A DNA stretch of 64,000 nt from Cristatella mucedo (taxonomy: Eukaryota; Bryozoa; Phylactolaemata; Cristatellidae), in NCBI GenBank assembly GCA_009760855.2, contig WPIO01000173.1, positions 562,786 to 626,785 of the forward strand, in the 5' to 3' direction. A program made the translations under genes and the position numbers. Positions 31,180-43,690 of this stretch are shown in pieces. Position 1 is the first letter of the stretch. Each line of letters begins with the position of its first letter. Under the pieces are notes generated by a model. It did no database searches and was not told the DNA's origin. It saw nothing but the letters and a program-made list of their open reading frames with translations.

Positions 31180-31690
31180 AAATTCTGCTGCAGAGTGAAA
31201 TGACCAATTGAATAAGGCCAAGTAAAATCCTTTTGAAAAACAAACAAAATGGGCATATGGTTAGGGGTGACATACTGGGGTCAACATACTGGAAATGTGA
31301 AGTCAGTGGCAGCATGCACACAGTGTCTTTTTGCATAAGCACGTGAAGGACGATTCGGGGACCCTTTGCGTGCTGTCGTAGGTGTGTTTTTAGTTCCTTT
31401 TTAAATGTGCCAGTCCAGTGGATGGCCTGACGCAGGTCGGGAGGGGAGTTCAGGCCACAGGAGCATACAAGGGCTATTTTTAGTCTCAAGGACTTAAGAT
31501 TTTTGCGAGGTATTTGTAAGACTATTAGTTCAATGGGTGTTTTGATGCTTGCCTGATGGGAGTATACTCAAGAAGAGATGACTTAAGATAAAGTCGATGC
31601 CCATTGACCTAAAAGTGAGCGACAAAATGAAAGTCAATCCGTTACTTGACTGGAAGCCAGAGGGCCAGGTCGGTGAAAGTATGGTTATCA
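31180..31690 (-). mobile_element. LINE family B, 3' UTR and C-terminus; left half of second tail-out pair
   Basis: In reverse: ATGGTTAGGGGTGACATACT, GTCAGTGGCAGCATGCACAC and the ORF end near 31400. Degraded coding continues to GACTGGAAGCCAGAGGGCCA near 31655. It faces a + strand B copy starting about 31750. Confidence 0.85.
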
Positions 31691-31749
31691 TCTTAATAAC
31701 TGCGGCTCCGATAGACTAAAAGCTGCGTTTGCTTTGATTTGGCCCCAAA

Positions 31750-32500
31750 ACGCCTAGTTCTCCTACCTGTTCCGTTGCCATGAAGAAGACGTTCTTACCA
31801 CCGATGGCAGCAAACTTTTATAAACTTAATGATATGATATAACCGACTTAATAATTATGGGCCAAATCAAATTGTGATTCAAAAATTTAGCACTCATTCT
31901 AACACTTCAAAAAATCTGGCTCTATGGCATATCTCTACTGATTTTGAAATCAATTGTCCATGTTCTACGTAGGCCTTTCCATTGAACAATTAGACCACAT
32001 TAGCTTACGACCCAAATCTACTCATTCAAAGCCACATAAAGTTGTTAAAAATTTGTACCTGTTTAAGCCGGAATATAACCTAAATGATTTACATGCATTT
32101 TATGACATCCTGTTGACTGCCAACTTTGGATTGAATTTTAAGAATCTGCAGCGGCAAGGAGTTTACATCTCTGTTAGACGTCATGATAACCACATCACAC
32201 CACTTTCTCTGACCCTGCCTGCTTCCACCAGGAGTCAGAAACCATCCTCTTTAAGATTTGTCAATCACTTTTAGGTCCTTCATTTTGAAGCTCCGACCAC
32301 AGCCTAGATCACCTCCACCCACCAGGCTAAGCATCCCGTACCACCACTTTTCGTAAATCAGCGTCGTTAGCATTACATCGAACGAAATTTCAACCCTTTG
32401 GAATTCTACTTTGGTTGTAACTCAGAAGCCTGGAACCCACTTCCCAAGATTGTGTGCGACATCTGTGATTTATATAAAAAAGAAAGAAACCAAAAAACAC
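31750..32500 (+). mobile_element. LINE family B, 3' part of ORF2
   Basis: ATGGCAGCAAACTTTTATAA, CCAAATCAAATTGTGATTCA, CACATAAAGTTGTTAAAAAT and the HITPL region near 32195, ending near KKEKNQKTHFY-like codons at 32480-32510. Many single-base indels. The 3' UTR is missing. Confidence 0.82.
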
Positions 32501-32700
32501 ATTTTTATCTGCATTTCTCAGCATTTCCAGCGGGTCACTGGCGTGATCCTGAATTCCCTGGATTTTCAAATATCAATCGAGAGACAACCAGTTCTCTGGA
32601 TGTTTTTATTTCACTGTTGTATTGTCCTGCTCTACATTGCGGTGATCTGCTGCTGCCATGCGCTTGGCTCATCTGTACATTTAATATGTCTGCATTACCC
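32501..32700. other. Spacer between two LINE B copies
   Basis: A frame of about 117 codons (32411-32764) crosses it and looks hydrophobic in the middle, but its ends lie in LINE sequence. I do not support a gene. Confidence 0.45.
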
Positions 32701-34375
32701 TCTGAATTCTGTGTTCCAGAACCTTTCAAAGCTGTGGTCAGGCCACTTCTCAAAGCGACAATGAGCCAGAGAACTTGAGCAACTACCATGATCTCCCTTC
32801 ATTGGTACCAGACACACCACAACAGGTCCTTAGCAGACCAGCTGAACTCATATATCAAAGAACTTCAAACTAGCTAGTGAGTTCAAATCCGCTGGGGCTA
32901 ATCCTCCACAGAGTCAGCACATTTCTTAGGGTATACAACGACCTACTTAGGAATTCTTTGAACATGGGTAGAGAATCGCATCTACCTCTGCTTGTTTGCT
33001 TGATCTTTCAGCGGCTTTTGATACCATCGATCACAAGTTCTTCCTGACACCTCTCATCTCGCTTTGGGCATCACTGGCACTGCTCTGCAGTGGTTTCCAC
33101 GGTTATCTCGGTGAGGACTCCAAGAGTCTTGACGTGAATGGACAAAGATCATCGAGGTACCTCTGAGTATATGATTTCACGGTTTATACTCTCCCTCTTG
33201 CCCTTATTTGATTTGTCAAGTACAATCTGGGCTTTTTCACTTCTATCGGATGCACTCAGTTGTACACCTGGCACACGGTCCCTCCATCAGCTAGGCACAT
33301 GGAACTCTTTTAACTCGTTTTTGCCGCGTGGTGATGACATCCGCACATGGATGGCAGCAAGGTTTTCTTAAAACTGGAAACGTCCGACTAACATTAGACA
33401 TGGGCCAAAACCAGAGATGTGATTTAGATTGGAAGGCTTACGCTCACAATGGGCTCTCCATGGTATCTCTTGTTGAGTGTAGCTTGAAATCTAGATTGTC
33501 TAGTTCCAAAGTGACCCCTCGTGCGTTGAACCAACCACGTCGACTCCTGGAAATGGGTCACACACTTTCCGGCTGCATACTTGCACATTTGCTGGTTTTG
33601 GGCTTGTTTAGATAAAAAGGTTACGTCTAAGTTGGTTCGTTCATTTCACGACATTCACATCTTGACTTCCACCGCCCAACTCACTGCTTGCGGCCCTACA
33701 CCATTGTCCCTTAATCAGGCGATTTCTGGTGCAAAACTCTGCGTAGCTGAAAGGCTCTGCCTGTCGTGACAGGGCGTCCACCGTTGCCGCATCCACACCA
33801 CTTCTTGCCGACGTGCGTGGCTCCCTGATCCACGCAACGGATCGATTTCAAGGTTTTGTCAACTCACCTTTTTAGGTCCACGTCATTCTGGTTCCAGCCC
33901 TATCTCTCAGATCTACGCCGCCACCAGTCAAGCATGCGGTATGCCAGTTTAAAATCAACCGGTTACCATTACCTCATGCCCTGAAACCAGCAAATCATTT
34001 GAAGCAGCCCAGTGCATTCAGGTTCAGCCATTCTCCTAGATACAGAGCTCATTCCCGACTTGCGTTGGCGTCTGACTGACCATTAAAAGAGACTTAAAAT
34101 CACACCTATTTGGGACCAGTGTTGGGTGGGTCCCTCTTGATTCTTAAATGCTTATGCACGCTGACACTATTCATGCTGCCACTATGCCTTTTAGCCCTGT
34201 GCATATCACCCCTATTGCTTTCATATTATTTATATTGATTATATCAATCTTTGATATTACTCACCATTCGATCGCGTTTCCCTTTTACAGCAAATGCGAA
34301 GCAGCGTGGAAGATTATGCGCGGGAGTTCTCTGGGGCGCTTTATCCAAGTGCATTAGTAACTTCATTATTGTAAT
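32701..34375 (+). mobile_element. LINE family B, longest copy (RT to tail)
   Basis: VPEPFKAVVRPLLKAT at 32712, the HSTES region near 32910, LIFQRLLIPSITSS in the wrong frame for DLSAAFDTIDH near 33000, the catalytic region near 33235 (with the box damaged by indels), the HEF..SCLDFCDSLL region near 33630, and the whole 3' UTR to GGCGCTTTATCCAAGTGCAT at 34340-34360. It covers nearly all of the RT and C-terminus but is riddled with indels. Inactive. Confidence 0.9.
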
Positions 34376-35429
34376 TCTCAACACTGAGATCACTGTGATT
34401 AGCTCGATGCTCCAACAAAGGTATTATAGTTATATCAAAAATCAAAAGGACCACAAGCTCTTAAAATACTGGACCGGGTCGACAATGCATGAACAGCTGC
34501 ATTGAGATAGCTTTTTCAGGGCCTTATTTATTTACCTAACGGCTGGCGACTTCCGCTACAGCCTTTGCTTATTAAGGATGATCTGCTACGGGCTCAGACC
34601 GACCTGCAGATACAGCGAAACTAATCCTCAGCCCGGCTATTTATGTGATTGAGTACGGTACTTGATTTACTAGTTACCGATTACATGTGAAGATATATTG
34701 ACTTCAAAATGCCCTAGGTTTTCTACTCGCATTTCATTTTGTCATGTCAGTTTCAGCGGGTCTAGAAATAAATGGAATTTACAATTTCACTGCTTTCAGT
34801 GCGAAAATGTCACGGGAGTATGCATTTACTATATTTCAGGGCATCAAATTTATCAGTAAAAAAATTCTCTACGATAGAAAATGAAATTTATCGTTCGTTA
34901 TATATGGAAGCTACTTCGGGAGATGGTAGATCTGTACACTTCTGACCGAGTCATCAAGGGCGGCGGCATTTCGGACCTATATAAGAAGAAGATCTCGGCA
35001 AACTCCATCTTGCTTCGGACCTCAGAAGCGAAACAATGCCATCATGGACACCTCTGTGGCGTCTTCGCTACTGTTCCGCAGGCCGGCCCGCCTCCGTCCA
35101 CAGACCTCGCACGACGGCGAGACGACAACGCTCAGTCGCACGTGGTCAGCTACCTGTATTGCACGCGTGTAAAAGAGTTAGTATTCACGACGGCTGTACT
35201 CAACTACTCAGCAAGTTCATTTCTGACTCCGCAGCAGACACGTCTTCCTCACCAGTTAGCCGAGACAAATGCGTCGTAGCTGGCGCCGCTCAGGCACCGC
35301 ATGCCTCGTGGGCTCCGGCAGCGGGTGAGCAGGCGCTCGTGAGCGGGGCCGCGCTTCGGAGATAAGCGCCACCGCCGTGCTCGGGCGCGGTGCCCGGCTT
35401 GTATAATGCGTCCTAATTACTCAGGCAAA
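34376..35429. other. No gene recognised
   Basis: The frame 34881-35279 (132 codons) has no domain and is overlapped by another frame. GC content rises sharply after 35270. Confidence 0.5.
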
Positions 35430-37060
35430 ACTCGGGCTATTTGAGACGTTGGCACCTGAATTTAAGCCGTTCTGCGCGTCATTCGGCTGCACTCCAGGGG
35501 ACTTCAGTGCGGAATCACTCAGGCCCGACTTTCAGTCTCAGGCTCAGCGGCGAACGACGGATCATCGCGCGGACCGGACGACCACGCCTGCCTGATGGAT
35601 GGATATATCCTGGCCGCGCACCACTGGACCGGCGCGGCCAGCGGCGCGCCACCGGTGCTCGCCTGAGGCAGCAGCGGGGCCGGGGCTGCAGCGGCAGCCG
35701 CCCGAGACGCCACTTCGGCCCCGGAGGTGCGAAGCGGTCGCGCGCCAGGCCAAGGCGCGATCCGACTTCGGCGAGTGGCCACTTTATTGCCGCAATTATT
35801 ACGCCGCGCCGGGACGAGTAGTCGTTGGATCAATTTACCTCGCTTTTACTCTGGCTCCTAATTGACTACAAATGTTACATTTAAGTAAATGCTTACTATA
35901 CAGAGCATTCCATAAAATTATTGATGCTGCCTAGTGTCAAGGAAATATTAATCGCCAACATCGCGGCGGCGGTTCGACTACGGGAATGTGGGCGTTTCGA
36001 GGTCTCAGCCAGCAATTACTCTTCTACCCGGCGGCGGCGGGGCGGGCGAAACTGCAGGCGCAATCAGCGTGACCGGTGCGGCGGCGCCTGCGGCGTCGGC
36101 TAAGGAAATGCTCCGCCGCCCACCGCCCAGCACCTCACCGCACCGGAGCAGCCTTCGGCCGCAGCTCGCGCGCATGGCTGCCTCCTTTGGTGTCCTCGCC
36201 GCCATTACCGCCGCTACTTCCGCCGCCGCCGCCGCCGCCTTACCCGCCGCCGCACACAGCCATCGCCATGACTGGGCCGCGACCGCCGACCATCCTGCCC
36301 GGCGGTGCGCGCTCGCCAGCAGAACTTGGCGCGCCGGGCGCACCATCCGGGGCGGCTCCAGCCCGTGCGCTTCCACCAGCCGCTCGGCAGTCGGTCGATC
36401 ACCGCCCGAGCTGCTACGGCGGCGGCAGCAGCTTTCAAGCGCTCAGCTCTGCCGGAGCGCGCTCGGCTCTGCCGGCGTGCACGGGAATCGGCGACCACCC
36501 GGCGGCGGCGGCAAGCCCGGCCTTGGCGGGAATCTTGCTCGTACCCGGCAGCAGCTCCCATCTGCCGCCGCCGGCGCTCCCAGGGCGCTGATCCGCCTTC
36601 GATCCGGCCGACCATTGCCGCCACCACCGCCGCATGATAGGCAGCGGTGCCGCTATGGCGCGCTACTCCAGCGCGCGGTTTTGGAACCAGATCTTGACCT
36701 GGATTCCGGCTCAGCTTGAGGCTCGCTATTTGCGAGCCTTTCAGCTGAACACGACGAATTTTCTCTTCGTTGTCGGAACCTCTTTCTCCAGCTCCAGCGG
36801 CTGCTCGGCTCCCGTGAACGCCGTCCGGCGGCGCCAGGGCTGCACCGCCAGCGCCGCCGCCGCTACGCTGCTTCCGCCGCAGCAGCCACGGCCTCAGGCT
36901 GGGGCTGGCGAAAACTCGTCACGCGGCGCGATCCCGGACCGCGGTCGCCACCGCTGGCGTCGTCCGGCGCTTCTGCACGTCGCGTCACGTCTGAGGCAGC
37001 TAAAAGTGACGGTCGCGCGTCTCGCGCAATAGGCCCGCAGAAGTATGTGTGCAGCAACGG
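35430..37060. other. GC/CpG-rich block 1
   Basis: About 1.6 kb dominated by CCG/CGG/GCC trinucleotides, with a pure (CCG)n-like run at 36217-36256. Long frames occur on both strands at once, up to 243 codons at 35988-36719, as expected when stop codons are rare. Products are Ala/Arg/Pro-rich without a domain. It could be a CpG island of a gene outside view or a GC-rich repeat. Confidence 0.55.
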
Positions 37061-37880
37061 CACAGCGGATGCAGCGCTGCTGGAACTTCGTTGTGAGGAT
37101 TGCGATGAAATATTTATAAAACTTATCACTGGTGGGCATTTCGGCATGCTTGAAGAAATCTTGCCCCTTGTAACGCTGTTGGACAGAAAGCTAAGTTACG
37201 TTTAGCCCGAGGCTTACAGTTTTGGCGGCAGCATGTTTCGAACACATCGGGGTCCTCAATCTGGGGTCGTGCGAGCGAGGTTTAGAGAATTGGTGAATAA
37301 CCTGGCGGGCCATGTGGCTTTAGAACTTGCGCACGTGGATCAGGTGCCCTGTACCGCGCAATCATTGTACTTTCTGCTGGCGGCGCGGGGTTAGCGCCAA
37401 CTGGTATCCGCGCTCCGCTGTGTACCAAGCAGCTAAATCAGCCAACCTTCCACCTCTTGTGTTAGCCCATGTAGCTACGCTAGTCCCCGGCTCCCAGCGG
37501 CGGCCCAGAAAGAACGCACCTATCAGAGAGTCCAGCCGACAAATTTATCTGAGGAACTACCGACGGCGAAGAGCGTCCTCTGGCAATGCTCAAGGTCTCT
37601 GGCTTCCTTGGATGACTTCAGCCGCCATCCCGGATACGATAAAGCAAAAGCATAGAACCAGCTGCTGGATTCATTACACCGTAAAGCCAGCTACCGAGAA
37701 TGCCGCTGCGCTAGGAAGAAGACGCGGTCGTCAGGCACGGTCGTCAGGCGCGCGCTTTCCGGCGCTCGAGCTCGCGCCGCCACCTGGGCCGGCGGGGTGT
37801 GCGCCTCCGGGCCTCTCTCTCTTCCGCCGAGTTGCGCACCAGCGCGCGGCGCGTCTCACCCAGTCGTGGAAGCGAAGCTG
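37061..37880. other. No gene recognised
   Basis: The frame 37327-38469 starts here but owes its length to the purine tract that follows. No domain seen. Confidence 0.5.
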
Positions 37881-37884
37881 GGGG

Positions 37885-38330
37885 GCTGTGGCGACAGAGG
37901 AGCAGGGAGGAGAGAGGACGAAGGACAACATGGAGAGGAGGAGGACGGCAACCAAGGAGAGGAGAGGGAGGGGAGAGAGAGGGAGAAAAGAAAGGGAGGA
38001 GAGAGAGAGAGAGGAGCAAGCAGGAGAGAGAGAGGGAAGAGAGGGAGAGGAAAGGAAGGAAGAGAGAGAGGAGAGGGAGAGGGAGAGGAGAGAGGAGAGG
38101 GAGAGAAGAGGAGAGAGGAAGAAAGGAGAGAGAGAGGAGAGGGAGAGACAGCAACAAGAGAAGAGGACCACAGAAGCGCAGAGAGGGAGGGAGGGGGAAG
38201 AGGAGAAGAAGAAAAGAGAGAGAGAGAAGAGGAAGAGGGAAGAGAAGAGGAGGAGAAGGGTGAAGTATTGGAGGAAACCTGAACAGACAGACAGACCCGA
38301 ACAGACAGAGGGAAGAGGAAAGAAGACAAT
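37885..38330. repeat. Purine (GA/GGA)n tract, 0.45 kb
   Basis: Nearly uninterrupted G and A on the + strand. All three + frames and all minus frames are open through it, giving Glu/Arg or Ser/Leu-rich artefacts. It can form triplex DNA. Confidence 0.93.
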
Positions 38331-38804
38331 ATGCCATTTTGCCAGGTACCTTAGGAATAACTTCGGATATCTGGCTGCAGGTGTTTACATGTATTCCACT
38401 GGATTGGGCTCGCGGCCTGTTCGTCAGGGCCGAGGCACACCCTCCATTGATCAGGGCGAGAGGCGTTAACCGCCCGGTAAACCAGCACGAGGAGAGAGCA
38501 GGAGAACACAGGAGAGAGAGACCAGAAGGTGGATAGAGCAGTTAAGAAGGGCTCACGCCCCAGCCAGGTCTGCTTCCAGAATCGTCTCGGCTCGGGCCTT
38601 GTGGCATATGCGAAGAGCCTGAATATAGAGGAATTAAGTTCTCTTGAGGAGACTGGCATCTGAACCAGCAGAGGTGACCAGAAGGGCAGAGGAGAGAAGG
38701 GGGAAGATGACCGACTTTGCAGCAGAGCCGAGCGTTTTCCGCTGCGCACTGCGAGTCAACCACTGGCAGCAACGTCAGAGTCTGACGGGGGGGCGCAGCA
38801 CCCT

Positions 38805-39030
38805 ATCTCTCTCTCTTCTCTCTACCTCTCTCTCTCTCTCTGTCTCCTACTCATAATATCTCTGTCAAGTGATGATAATCTCACTCTGAAATATATCTCC
38901 AAATATATATCTTATTATATATATATATACGTATATATAATATATATATAATATTATATATTAACAATATATATATATAACCATATTAATATATATTCTC
39001 TCTCTCTCTCTCTCCTCTCGCGCGCGCGCA
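38805..39030. repeat. (CT)n and (TA)n tract ending in (CG)n
   Basis: CT runs at 38806-38845, TA-rich sequence at about 38890-38995, CT again at 38998-39016, then GCGCGCGCGC at 39019-39029. Confidence 0.88.
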
Positions 39031-39366
39031 CATGCACGTTCGAGCTCAACACCCGATGCTGCAGCAGGTGGTGCTAACTAGTTTGCCCGGGCCCGGGAGT
39101 CAGCCTCGACTCCAGCGCCCTCTTTTCCAAGCCGTCGAGTTGATTGCCGGTTGTCCAGCGGGTCGCGACTGCGCTTCACACCGGGCGCGACACTCGCTGC
39201 GGCATCCGGTCTCTACCTCTGGGATGCCAGCCAAATTCCGACCTGTATCCGCGACGCCCGTCCAACCCGCCCGGCGCTGACGCCGCCGATGCCTCGGCGT
39301 TAAGATAACGCAATGCATGACTTTGTAGCGACACGCAGTTCAGACTGCGCTGCTCACTATTCGGAG

Positions 39367-39390
39367 TATATATATATATATATATATTAT
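39367..39390. repeat. (TA)n microsatellite
   Basis: A pure TA run of about 22 bp. Confidence 0.9.
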
Positions 39391-39482
39391 TTTATCTGCA
39401 TATCCTGGGGCTAATCGTGTGGTGGATAGCCTTTGGGGAAGATCAGTAGTCGCGATCAGACGGCCTCACCTGCAGTTATAGC

Positions 39483-39760
39483 GACATCTACTCTCAACTG
39501 CCGACTATGGCACATCTTTTTCGGCGGTCCCTGAACTGCCGCTTCCATGCTACTCACTGCCTCAGCTTACTCTCCTGGCTCTGCTGTGCCCGCTTTCTCT
39601 TTGCTGCGTGGAAGCCAGAGTCTGTTGTTGGCTGTTTTCCAGATACGTACCAGAAATACATGGAGGCTGCTTCAGGGTGCGCTTCTTCTGAAAACTCATG
39701 CATGTACTTACGGTCTTAGGGGCTTTTGTGGGTTTTGTGGAGATACATATATAGATACAG
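39483..39760 (+). mobile_element. LINE family A, 3' fragment, degraded
   Basis: GACATCTACTCTCAACTGCC, GACTATGGCACATCTTTTTC, CATGCTACTCACTGCCTCAG and a damaged 3' UTR with TTTTGTGGAGATACATA. Indels are frequent. Confidence 0.85.
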
Positions 39761-39829
39761 CCACGGGCATTTGCAAGGCCTCAGCGGCTATTGCACCGCT
39801 CGCGCAGAAGCGAGCAAGTAGGTTGATTT

Positions 39830-42420
39830 TGCCTTACAGGACTCCAGACGCGAGATCTGGCTCTCACTTCCGGGCAAACAGCGCCCCGCTACTCGAGCTG
39901 AGAGCCAGGAGCCCGGCGTTTAGCCGAACGCCGCCAGCACGTTCGACAATCAGACTGAGCCTTTGTCTGTGGCGACTGGAACTGACCTCGAAAGTGGAAA
40001 GCACCCGGTGGCGAGCAGGATGACTATGGGCAACTGCTGCTTGATGGACTAAGTAGGGCGGCGGTCGTGAGGCCTTCCCGACCTCCGGCGGCAGCAGCTG
40101 AACGCGCGAGCTGGCCTCGGCGTTTCACGCCCCGCCCCGCTGCCGCCCCGCCCTACAGCGGCTCCGGCTCAGCCCTCGTCGCGGCTCATCGCGCTTTGGC
40201 TCGTCGACGCCGCGAGCACGGCAGCGTCGGAAAGGAGCCGCGACACGTCGTACTGCTCCGCCGCGGGCTGCGCGCTGACTGTAGCCAGTGGCGCGGAGCA
40301 GCATCCCAGACGTGCGTACGGGGTCTATCGTCCGACTGCTGATTTGTTTTCATACTAAATCAGGCACACTAAAGGTTTTTAATCCTAGTAATAAAATCTA
40401 AAGGAATACCTAACCAAGTTAACTTTTGCTTTTTCATTAATTGCATTTACTAAAAGCGTCATTTTAGATTCCTCAGAAAATTGCGTGTTTTGGGGCGCTA
40501 TGAAATTACTGCAGACGACGCTTCGGCCGCCGCTGTATCGACGCTGCAGGAGATTCTTCACGATAAACCACGACGGCGTCGCCCGCCAAAGACCTGCCGC
40601 AAGCTGATGCCGGCCGGGATGGCAATCACGGACAGCCAAAAGCCGGGGGGTCGTAGACGCCTGGGCAGCAGTTACATGGAGCTGCCTGCCACGACTCCAC
40701 CGCCCTCAAACGTCTCAACTCCAAGGAGACGCCGACAGCGCGACATCGACGATCGAAACCGCGGGAGCCGCTTCGGCCTTTGGCGGCCGTCGTTCCCGCT
40801 TTACGGACGTAGCGGCTGCTGCGGCGTGTTGCCGCCACCCACGGCGCGGCGATAACCGGTCGCGGAGCTCAGCGGCTCGTAGTCCGGGCAGCGCAGCAGG
40901 CGACCATGGCGGGGCCTGGGAGTCACGGCGGCTGCACGGCAGGCAGAACGCGCGCCAGGTCGACCCGTCGGCGGGCGTTGCTGCTGCTGCTGCCTCGCCG
41001 CCCCTGCCGCGTACAGCGCCGCCGCTAGCACCGCCGCCGCTGGGCTGCGAAGGCTCCTTCCGCGGCGATCGTCTTTCGGCGCCCTGGCGGCTGCGCCGCC
41101 GCCACGCCGTGCTTGGCGTCGATGCTGAATGCACCTGGCTCCAAGCGGCGGGGCGCCGGAGCCGCCGCTGGCGACTATCTTTGCCCCGCCGCCGCCGTCG
41201 CCACGACTCGCGCGGTCACTACGACGCTCGGCTGGAGTGTGAGTGCGGCGCCACACTGCCGCCCGCTCACGGTTGGTCCGCGGCGGGTCCAGCGGCAGCA
41301 GCTGGTCAGACGGCCTCGCAACGGATGAGCCCGCCGCCTCCGACCTGATTGACGGCGGGAAGAGGGCGCACGGCAGGGCGACGAAGATCCCAGTGGCGCG
41401 GCGGCCGCGCTGCTGACCAGCGGCGGTCGCCACGGTCTCAGCTCTCCGACGGCCCGCGCGAGAAATGGCGGCGGCGACCGCGGCGCGTCCGGTCGCGCGA
41501 CGGCGCTCTTTCAACTATGCGCTCAACTCTCTGCGAATGATGAATTCCCTTCCACCTTATGATGCAATCACCACGCAGGGCCACGGCTCTCTTTTATTGG
41601 AATTATATCAGGCAAATATTTACCTTTGATTAATTAATCCCGACTCGGGTTCTCCAGCTGCCCGACCGCTTCCCTGATTGGTGTAAGTTCGCCCTTCTGA
41701 CGGCGCCAGAAAGAAGCCGCGGCATGGGTGGCCACCTGTAATGGGTACGGCACCGTCAAGTATTAGCGACTCCAGCCACACGGTGAGTGCCACGGCCTCG
41801 ACGACATAAACTGCCTGGGTCCGGCGGCTGCTCCAGCTCTCCTGCGATGGCGGCGACGGGCGCCTGGCGGCTCTGCCGGATCAGGCCGGCAGCCGCCGGA
41901 CCACGACGCGGGGCGGCACCGGCGGCCGGCGCCTCCTGGCGGAAGGCGCTGAGCATACTCAGCTTTTGTACGCTCAGCTTTTGGAGGAATTAGGCGGCCA
42001 GTTCCGCGCCGCCCAGGTAAGCCGCGCCATTCCGGGCCGTCTTCCGGACCACTCCAGAAGAGGCAGCGACTGCAGGCCTCCACTGGGCCTCGGGCCGGGC
42101 TGGCACGCACTGGGTGGGGAACCCGCTGAGGAAGCTGCCGCCTTTGGCGGCGTGGCGACGTCTTGGGGCGGCGGCAGCGCGGAAGCTGAGCGAACAACCC
42201 ATGCACGAAATCTGAGGCTCAGCGCTACTGGCTGCGGCAGGCCGCACCGCCGCCCTAGTTCCGCTGATCAGGAGCACACTGCGCTAACCGCTGTGGCTTT
42301 GGCTCTACGCCGTGCATCAACATCTGGTGAGACCGTCCAATGCTTGGCTCAGCCATTGGAGTCAGGCGCCGCGTGAGTCGAAACGTATTTGCTGCGATAT
42401 GCCGCGTCGCCCGCACGGCA
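39830..42420. other. GC/CpG-rich block 2
   Basis: About 2.6 kb of CpG-dense sequence with CCG/CGG and (GCT)n-like runs (40975-40992). The longest frame is 237 codons on the minus strand (41514-40801), opposed by + frames over the same bases. Arg/Ala-rich products have no recognisable domain. An AT-rich interval at about 40340-40500 splits it. It resembles block 1 in composition, but I could not align the two by eye. Confidence 0.55.
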
Positions 42421-42462
42421 TCAGCAACAGCCACTGCGCCTCCAGGTCCGCGAGGCGGCAAA

Positions 42463-42540
42463 TAATAATAATAATGCATTGATATAACGCCCCGGATAGC
42501 TTCTCTTTCTCGGCATTTCCGTTTTCCAAGCAAGGCTTAC
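42463..42540 (-). mobile_element. LINE family B, terminal fragment; left half of third pair
   Basis: An (AAT)n tail followed by GCATTGATATAACGCCCCGG and a shortened terminal hairpin in reverse. It is directly followed by a + strand B copy. Confidence 0.7.
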
Positions 42541-43065
42541 AGTTTGAACACTCGTTTGTCCGATACCCATCGATCAAGGAGGAACTACCCCATTCTTGGC
42601 TCCCACTGGCCTATCTCCTCATACTCTCCCCATGGGCCCAAGGCACATCATGCACTCCTTTCGGAATCCAACGACTACTATTCCTCGTTGACCTCGTCCT
42701 TCAGGAGACCACGTGCATTTCAGTTCGTATGCTCCCAAAGCCTGGAACTCTACGACCGGTATCAGAACATCCGCTGACTATTGAATTCGAAATTTAAGAA
42801 ACACACCTATTTTAGACAGCATTTGAGCAGGTCCCTGTGATTCGTCCACTTCCGTGCTTATGCACGTCTGAAACGCATTATACCACTGGCGACATTTTTA
42901 TTGTGCTGTCCACCCCCAACCATGTTATTCATGTTGATGATATCGAAACATGAGTAATACTCCACAGTCAGTTGCGTTTCCCTTTGCCTTAAGTGTAAGC
43001 CACCTAGAAGAGACTGAGTTATCGAGGCGCTATCAGGGTACGTTATTATTGTTAATAACGCGGTC
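42541..43065 (+). mobile_element. LINE family B, C-terminus and 3' UTR; right half of third pair
   Basis: TTGGCTCCCACTGGCC, TGCTCCCAAAGCCTGGAACT, AGGTCCCTGTGATTCGTCCA, CCAACCATGTTATTCATG and a terminal CACCTAGAAGAGACTGAGTT with an ATT-type tail near 43045. It is degraded by indels. Confidence 0.85.
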
Positions 43066-43244
43066 GACTCCTTTGCTTGTTATAAGGCCCACGGCCTGAT
43101 CATGAGTGGGCTTAGGCCAAAGGCTAGCTGTGGTGAGAAGTAACCAGAAAGCGTTAGATACAGTCAAAAAATGCCGGGCCAGCCCAGCATGCCAGATGGT
43201 TCAGGGTGGCACTTCAGGCTAACATTTATCAGTTACGGAAGATG

Positions 43245-43372
43245 CTCAAGTGGCCAGGTATGGGTGCTCGCTCTTCGATCAAGGTCATCGGTTTAGATCC
43301 TGCAGTTGAGCATTGCCAGCAACTCACGAGCAATACCAACGATAGCCATTAAGGCTCATCACGATTGGCACG
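43245..43372 (+). mobile_element. SINE1, degraded
   Basis: A tRNA-like head with GCTCAAGTGGCCAGGTATGG and a B-box-like GGTTTAGATCCTGCAG, then GATAGCCATTAAGGCTCA as in the SINE1 body. Confidence 0.55.
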
Positions 43373-43489
43373 AGGCTGTCGATCAATGCATTCTGCTCTT
43401 CCTACCAGTAATGTCTTTCGGCACAACCTTCCTGTCCACAGCTTCCACATTCCACCGACGGCTTTTGTGCCGCGATCAGTGGCGAAGTC

Positions 43490-43690
43490 TGCATGTCGGA
43501 CGCTTCACCTCGCTGGACACTTTATCAAATGTATTGTTATTATTGTGCCACCACTAACCATTGTTATTCATGTTTATCAAGCGTGATACCCATTACTCAC
43601 CATTCTCTACTTGTTTCCCTTTTGGCAAATGCAGCACGAGAGAGGTGGAGTTCTCGAGGGCGCTTTATCAAATTGTTACATTATTATTTT
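43490..43690 (+). mobile_element. LINE family B, 3' end fragments
   Basis: TTTATCAAATGTATTGTTAT, then CCACTAACCATTGTTATTCA, and a second terminal hairpin GTGGAGTTCTCGAGGGCGCT with TTTATCAAATTG and an ATT tail. The order suggests two tails in tandem. Confidence 0.75.

Noticed and set aside
37327-38469. A 380-codon open frame
   Set aside because: Its length comes from a purine tract that lacks stop codons in all frames; the product is a Glu/Arg repeat.
40801-41514. A 237-codon Arg/Ala-rich minus-strand frame
   Set aside because: It lies in CpG-rich DNA where stops are rare and is opposed by + strand frames; no domain is visible.
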